Below are positions 58,536 to 64,000 of a stretch of 64,000 nt of DNA, one piece after another. Each line of letters begins with the position of its first letter. Positions within the stretch are counted from its first letter, which is position 1. The stretch spans positions 6,817,851-6,881,850 of the forward strand of contig NC_089221.1 of NCBI RefSeq assembly GCF_963924675.1, given 5' to 3'. Source of the stretch: Phocoena phocoena (lineage: Eukaryota; Chordata; Mammalia; Artiodactyla; Phocoenidae). The notes beneath the pieces were generated by a model, which was given only the letters and a program-made list of their open reading frames with translations, was not told the DNA's origin and ran no database searches. The translations under genes were made by a program, and so were the position numbers.

Positions 58536-58896
58536 AAATTCTTTTTATAAATGTATTTATTTTATTTTTGGCTGCGTTGGGTCTTTGTTGCTGCACATGC
58601 GCTTTCTCTAGTTGCGGCAAGTGGGAGCTACTCTTTGTTGCGGTGCACAGGCTTCTAATCGTGGTGGTTTCTCTTGCTGCAGAGCACGGGCTCTAGGCGC
58701 GCGGGCTTCAGTAGTTGTAGCACACGGGCTCAGTAGTTGTGGCTTGTTGTGGCTCGCTCTAGAGTGCAGGCTCAGTAGTTGTGGCACACAGGGCTTAGTT
58801 GCTCTGCGGCATGTCAGATCTTCCCGGACCAGGGCTTGAACCTGTGTCCCCTGCATTGGCAGATGGATTCTTAACCACTGCGCCACTAGGGAAGCC
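58536..58896 (-). mobile_element. CHR-type SINE nested in the old L1
   Basis: The minus-strand SINE has its GGGCTTCCC head at the right edge and an AT-rich tail at the left. Flanks CAGAAGCTTAAA (from about 58,524) and CAGAAGTTTTAAA (from about 58,897) form an imperfect target duplication. Confidence 0.9.
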
Positions 58897-59127
58897 CAGA
58901 AGTTTTAAATTTATTTTAAATTTTATTTAAAAAAAATTATTTTTGTTGTTGTTTCATAAATTTTGCTTTGGTGTTATATTTAAGAACTGCTCAAAAAAAA
59001 TCTAAGGTCATGTAGATTTTTCTCCTTGTTTTCTTGTAGAAATCGTATAGTATTGCATTTTACATTTAGATCTATGTTCCATTTTGAGCTAATTTGTGTG
59101 AAAGGTGTAAGGTCCTTGTCTAGATTC

Positions 59128-59222
59128 TTCTCCCTCTTCTTCTTCTTTTTTATCTCCTTCTCCTCCCCCTTGTCCTCCTCCTCCTTCCCCTCTCCTTCTT
59201 CTTCTTCTCCTTCCTTTTTTTT
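59128..59222. repeat. Polypyrimidine (CTT/CTC) tract
   Basis: Almost pure pyrimidine on the plus strand over about 95 bp (runs such as CTTCTTCTTCTTTT and CCTCCTCCTCCTT). It produces a spurious Lys/Glu-rich frame on the minus strand. Confidence 0.9.
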
Positions 59223-59769
59223 CATAGAGACAACCAATTGTCCCAGCACCACTTATTTAAAAGAATATTGTTTCTCAGTTAATTTGCCTTTGCATATTTT
59301 CCAAAAATCAGTTGACTGTATGTGGTTCCATATTTCATCTTCACTGTGTTTCATTGAGGTGTCTTGTGTTTCTTACACAGCACTCTATCTTAATTTCTGT
59401 AGCTTTAGAATAAGTCTCGCATGTGATTTCTCCAACACTGGACTTGTAATGATGTTTTAAGATAGGAAGTTTAAGGCAAGTTTCTTTTAAATTAGGAGGA
59501 TGTAGGAAACAAACTCTAAAATTCCTAATTCCACAAAGTTCCTAGTTCCATAATTGTCCACAGTGAATTACAGAAAGGAAATCAGAGCACACATTTATAT
59601 AGCTGAGAGCAAACTAGTGGGGTTTGTTTTGTTCATTTTTTGCAAGTCTCAATATCTCCTAAAAAATTTAAACTAATTTGTGGAATGTGGATTTGTTAAC
59701 ATATACAAAGGGAAGCAGCAGCATTTGGTCTAAAAGTGAGTGAAAGTGGCTATAAAGGTCAACACATAA

Positions 59770-60640
59770 ATTCATAATACTCCAGAAGAAGTAATGAAAA
59801 ATGTAATAGAAACTGCGATACTATTTGCATTGACATTAGTCTATAACTACCTAGGATTAATTGGAAGTATTACTTATGTATAAACTGAAAAATTCAATTA
59901 AATTAGACCAAGGAGTGAATAAATGAGAAACATAACATTGTAAATATGTCCATATTTCCCAAATTGGTTAAAAAATTACAACCCAGTGATATTCGGGGGT
60001 ATTGGACAAAATATTTCTAAAATATATATGAAAATAAAAATGCCCCCAAACTTATAAGACAATTCTGGAAGAGACAGTAAGAGTCTCATCCAGCCTTGTA
60101 GAAAGGAATAGTCTGTAGTCATAGCAATGGAGCCAGAGCAATAGTCTTAGTTAGAGCAGTGGTTCTCAACCAGAGGCAATTTTGTCCTTCAGTTTGAAAA
60201 CATGTTTAGTGTTAAAACTGGGGAAAGAGGTGTGCTATTGGCACATAGAGGGTAAAGATTCTATACGGATGCTGCTAAATATTCTACAACACACAGGGCA
60301 GTCCCCACAACAAAGAATTACCCAGACCAAAATGTTACCAATGTTGAGGTTGAGAAATCCTGCCATAAAGGAATAAAGAAATGGACCCATATCACAAACA
60401 GATAATGGAAAATTTGACTCATTCTATAGAGAAAATAAAGTTATATCACCACTCAGATTAAGTAAAAATATGACTCACAATGGATTAAAGATCTGAACAT
60501 AAATGGCAGAAGTATGACACTACTGTAGAAAAACAGCAAATATACTTCAGAAATTTGTCCTTAATATGAAGTCAGAACAATTTCTCATAGCAATCACGTG
60601 TCAGTAAAAATATTAGTATTTATATGGTTGCTTCTTTGAT
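59770..60640 (+). mobile_element. Old L1 ORF2 fragment carrying a MER20
   Basis: Plus-strand L1 ORF2 phrases on both sides of the MER20: GATTAATTGGAAGTATTACT, AAATTACAACCCAGTGATAT, GGAGCCAGAGCAATAG before it and GAATAAAGAAATGGACCCAT, GACTCACAATGGATTAAAGA after it. Highly diverged. Confidence 0.6.
60157..60362 (+). mobile_element. MER20 DNA transposon (hAT-Charlie)
   Basis: Terminal inverted repeats CAGTGGTTCTCAACC and GGTTGAGAAATCCTG bracket 206 bp with the family's GATGCTGCTAAATATTCTAC and CCACAACAAAGAATTA blocks. The 8-bp flanks (AGTTAGAG and CCATAAAG) are too decayed to confirm a duplication. It is near full length for this non-autonomous element and carries no transposase. Confidence 0.88.
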
Positions 60641-61719
60641 TAAAACCCATCAGAGCTACCTCAACGACTACCAGATAAAGTTTAAAATTTTAGCCTATTT
60701 CTCCCCGATGAAATATAGTCACACTTTCTAAATGTCTCCATTTTCCCTGCCTCTCTTGTCCCTAGGGGTAGAGTCAGTTGCTCTGATCCAGACATATTTA
60801 ATATATGGTGAGCTATTATTGCACTTATAAATCCCTAATTAACTTTCTTTTAAAGCCCTTCTTTGTTACCTGACCAAGAGATTCTCCTGGGGCAAACTAT
60901 GCCCTCCACATTTTTACCCTTGCACAGAGTAAAACGCCCACAGCAGCCAGACACATGTTTTTGATTATGTGAATTGATTAACCTCTACTATTGGCATATA
61001 ATAATTTTTTCTCATGCTCTTGCAGTCTGCCTTGGATGAACTATGACAATCAATTATATAACTACAAACTCAGATATATTAAATAAAAGTCCATTTCTGC
61101 TTCTCAATTATCAGGAGCTATTAAGAACCTCACTAAGAAATGACAAGCAAAACATTCTGAAATAAATGCAGTTTAATAATGCAACTTAAAGACCAATACT
61201 CCTATAATCAAATGGACCTCATAATGTAATACTAATATATCATTAAAAATTTTATAAAATAATTAAAATATGACATATGCCCAAGCAGAAAGCATTTTGA
61301 TTTCTTTTGTTCTCATATGGATTGACACATAGATTTTTTTTTTACCATGAACATTGTACATTACATTCCCACATTTATTTTTATTTTAGTCAGAGATGAT
61401 TTTTTAGAATCTTGCCTATCTTTGAAACAAAGACATGCAAAAGTAAATATCAGTGATCCGGTTTGCATGCTAAATAATGTCCATAGCAAATAAGAATGCA
61501 TTGAAATACAAAATGGAAGATGTAAGTTAGCTTTACATTTAGAATCCACAGTAGTTCTTGCAAACAAAAACTTAATTTCTAGCACAAGGAAGCTTAAATA
61601 GCTTTACCATGGCCGTGAGGTAAGACTCCTGTGTTGGTCTAAAGGTAATCTTTGTGACTCAGTTACACAATGATTGGTTTCATTGGTTAATGAGAAAAAC
61701 TCAAAGGGCTAAAAGTTAT
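60641..61719. other. Unannotated non-coding stretch
   Basis: No gene or clear repeat recognised. Confidence 0.4.
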
Positions 61720-62560
61720 ACACCAAGTCTTGTTTTCAGAATACTAAATTTCTTTTGCAAAAAACCCCTCCAAATTCAACCAAATACATTTGAAGATCTA
61801 ATTGGCTTTATTCAACAATTCATGAAGTGCATAGCATCACATCTAGCAAGTAGAAAGCAGCTCCTCTGAGGAGCTGTACGTAGTGGAAGTCTTTTACAGA
61901 AATGGAGCCGGACAAAAAGGTTATTAGCAAAAGAAAAGAGAGGATTGTTTCAGGCAAGATTACCTCACTAGTGCAGACCAGGAAATTCCAGACTGATTGG
62001 TATAAAATTCCACTTCTGGGAGAGGCTGAAACTGCCATTAGGTGAGGTACTACGTTTTGATGAGGTTTTGTAGAAGTGACTCCATTTGGGGCTTGTTTCT
62101 TTTTAGCACTTTCTGGCAGTAGGTCATTTAGACATGGTGGGTAAGGGAAGTCCACTTGCTCAGGGAGCTTCAGAACACACTTCATTGCACTGTTGCAAAA
62201 TCTACCCTGGCTACTGGGAAAGCAATGTAATAAGTCACAGGAGACAGATAAGGTGAGGGCGGAATGAAAAGTACAACTAAGCATCTAATTCCCTTTTCAT
62301 GCCAATTTCCTGTAAAGGTTTTCTTTCCTACTGAGATGCCCTGGGAGTTAACTTTGAGGACTGCATTAGGAGTTTCAAGGAAGCTTGTTTTGGCCCTTTA
62401 ATTGGGACAGGCTAAAGGGCCAAGCTGATGGGTTAAAAGGTCATTTTAGCCAATATGAGTTGTGGGGTCTTTTCTCAGCAAACTGTGATCAATAATTCAG
62501 CTGGGCCACAAAGGGGAGCTTGTGAAAACTTACAGCAGGCAAGATAGAGTAAATTAAGAG
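61720..62560 (-). mobile_element. Retroviral LTR-like region (class not certain)
   Basis: On the minus strand AATTGTTGAATAAAGCCAAT (about 61,800-61,819) gives a polyadenylation signal in the setting of an ERV LTR. The adjacent GCATCACATCTAGCAAGTAG and CTGAGGAGCTGTACGTAGTG are reminiscent of an ancient LTR. Boundaries are guesses; it may hold part of an internal region too. The 154-codon frame here (61820-62284) has no recognisable domain. Confidence 0.45.
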
Positions 62561-63479
62561 GACTCAAAAGGAATAAGATTACCACAGTCATGAAACTGTG
62601 AGCCTAGAAGCTTCATTTCCACACCAAAACCAGCTCGTTTCTTTATTCCTTGTACCATATGCTCATTTCTTAGCTGAAATATCCTGTGAGTGGTTGTCAA
62701 GAACTAAGATTTGCTAAATTTGTTTATTTTTGCTTTTCTCTTAGCTCAAATTAGAAGCATATGTTCATCACCTCTGCCTGTGAGTAGTTCAGCATGAACT
62801 GTTTTCCTCATTTTATTTAGAGCAGATCAGTCAAAATAGTTATTTCAAAGTTGACTTGCAAAAAAATATGGCAGGCACAACTTCTTTTATTAATTGTGTT
62901 TCTTCGCAAACTAGCAGATAAACTCAGTTAACTGAAATATGGCCATGCATCTTTGTGCCGTAATTAGTGCAACCTTCATTCAGGTAGGAGATACTGATAG
63001 TGTCATTAAGCTGCATAAGCCACATGGAGAGCTGCCAAGTCCCAGCCTTTTTGTTTGAAGTAGGGACTGATCACAGGATCCAAGACTTTTCATCTCTAGA
63101 GTTATGTCTTTAATGGGGTCACAGCTGCAGCTGAGAAAAATTACCATCTGAAGTTAGCTCCCTGCATGGTCCATATAGGTCTGGAGGAGCTGGGACAAAA
63201 ATCGCTCCTGGGTCAGTCCAGCATTACCAGGTGCTTTTCTGCAAGAGGGGAAGCTCAGGAGCAGTGAAGGTTATCACAAAGGTCAGAAGTCATTTAGGGA
63301 CATTTAGGAAGGTGCAGGCCACATCATGGCCCAAAATGGGTGCTGTAGGTTGAGAGGATCCATAAAGAAAGCTGGGACTCAGATGACAAAGTACATAGAC
63401 AGTAGTATCACGGTGTTATAGTACAGAAGCTGAGAAGAAAGGGAAGACAAATGTATTACATCATGTACCAAGCTCATTC
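62561..63479. other. Repeat-poor stretch, no gene seen
   Basis: No repeat recognised. Part of it (about 62,900-63,250) resembles conserved non-coding DNA; see findings. Confidence 0.4.
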
Positions 63480-63481
63480 CT

Positions 63482-63515
63482 TTCTCTCTCTCTCTCTCTC
63501 TCTCTCCTTCTCTCT
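63482..63515. repeat. (CT)n microsatellite
   Basis: CT dinucleotide run of about 24 bp followed by CCTTCTCTCT. Confidence 0.92.
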
Positions 63516-63519
63516 AGGG

Positions 63520-63625
63520 ATAGAGATATATCTATGTATACATACACTCACATATTATATCTATAAATAGGTATAGATATATTTGAGAATACATATGCAT
63601 ATATTATATATGTATATATACAATT
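63520..63625. repeat. AT-rich low-complexity tract
   Basis: Alternating TATA, ATAC and ATAG units over about 100 bp. Confidence 0.75.
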
Positions 63626-63639
63626 ACTTATTTAGTTGC

Positions 63640-63735
63640 ACAGAAACCCTGTAATTTTATCTAAACTGAGGCTTAGATTGTTGCTATAACTTATGTAAGA
63701 TTCCACAGATATTAAGTGGCAGAATGAGAATTAAA
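63640..63735 (+). mobile_element. MIR-type remnant
   Basis: The order AAACCCTGTAATTTTATCTA, AACTGAGGCTTAGATTG and AGTGGCAGAATGAGAATTAA follows the 3' half of MIR. Very diverged. Confidence 0.5.
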
Positions 63736-63780
63736 TCTATCTATCTATCTATCTATATCTATCTATATATCTATAGATAA
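63736..63780. repeat. (ATCT)n microsatellite
   Basis: CTATCTATCTATCTATCTAT grading into ATATCTATCTATATATCT. Confidence 0.92.
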
Positions 63781-64000
63781 CACACTATTCCATTGGTGTT
63801 ATCTGTCTTGTTTCCACAGTCCAGAGCAATGCCTGGCACAGACTGGTGCAACAAATGGTGTTGCCAAACTGCACTTTGACAACCCCACGCCCATATTCTT
63901 TCTACAACATCCATAGGCCTCACCAGAAGGGACTGCTCTCAATATTTCTGCCCATGTTTCTCATTCTAATGAGAGAATTTTCATCTAAAGATGGGAGGTA

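Larger units (their letters stand above)
56110..59470 (-). mobile_element. Long old L1, fragmented, minus strand
   Basis: Consistent minus-strand phrases of an old L1 3' UTR (CAAAAGTTGCAAAAATATTA, TTCCACCAGGGCACCACATT, AGTCCTTTGATAGGGACTTG), then a diverged ORF2 region (TCATATAAATGGAATCATAC, TATTCCATTGTGTGGATATA, GGATCTTGGTTGCTTCCAGT), and beyond the nested SINE (58,536-58,896) further upstream ORF2 sequence (ACCACTTATTTAAAAGAATA, GTGTCTTGTGTTTCTTACAC). No open frame survives. A CTT/CTC-rich tract (about 59,128-59,222) disrupts the part nearest its 5' end. Confidence 0.75.

Noticed and set aside
59026..59460. 144-codon plus-strand frame rich in Ser/Phe/Pro
   Set aside because: It is made by the CTT/CTC tract and old L1 antisense sequence.
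61820..62284. 154-codon minus-strand frame
   Set aside because: It sits in an LTR-like region with a polyadenylation signal; no retroviral protein motif is present.

Overview
The window reads as mammalian nuclear DNA, most likely from a cetacean. The strongest evidence is the tRNA-derived CHR-type SINE of whales, hippos and ruminants: about nine copies, several full length with target-site duplications (TSDs). Artiodactyl-type L1 3' ends are also common, and I saw no BovB or Bov-tA elements, which a ruminant window should carry. That species inference rests on repeat content alone. I found no host protein-coding gene, no exon and no functional RNA gene. The open frames are short and come from microsatellites, SINEs, LINEs, LTRs or chance, except those of one endogenous retrovirus. 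The window is an AT-rich intergenic or intronic desert built from layered retroelements.

Layout. 1-10 kb: CHR SINEs, one with a long CTTT tail and one with a 22-bp tandem array; three copies of one LTR family, two facing each other; an old L1 (about 5.6-6.8 kb) split by two SINEs. 10-20 kb: mostly unrecognised sequence plus an L1 with its ORF2 end, a foldback element, a second L1 and a MaLR-like LTR. 20-31 kb: an insertion of only an A-rich tail, SINEs, a conserved-element candidate near 21.8 kb, a MIR and old L1 pieces. 31-35 kb: an L1 with a twin-priming inversion, an old L1 holding two younger L1 ends, and an MLT1-type LTR.

35,451-39,825 (minus strand) is the best-defined element: a class I (gammaretrovirus-like) provirus. 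It has two LTRs of about 436 bp, a 5-bp TSD, a tRNA-Phe primer-binding site, a broken gag with two zinc knuckles, an in-frame UGA before an open protease-reverse transcriptase frame, and then a large internal deletion. The deletion removes the rest of pol and nearly all of env, so the RT palm is joined directly to the env transmembrane tail. It is defective in several ways.

40-64 kb: an inverted pair of a second LTR family, a solo LTR inside an old L1, repeat-poor stretches that may be conserved regulatory DNA (46.0-47.1 and 62.9-63.3 kb), an L2 LINE (52.9-54.3 kb), two hAT-type DNA transposon remnants, and a long fragmented L1 (56.1-59.5 kb) with a nested SINE. Repeat family names come from recognition by eye, and boundaries without a stated TSD are approximate. 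I see no operon-like or new multi-gene system. The provirus and the fine structure of the insertions are the items most worth following up.
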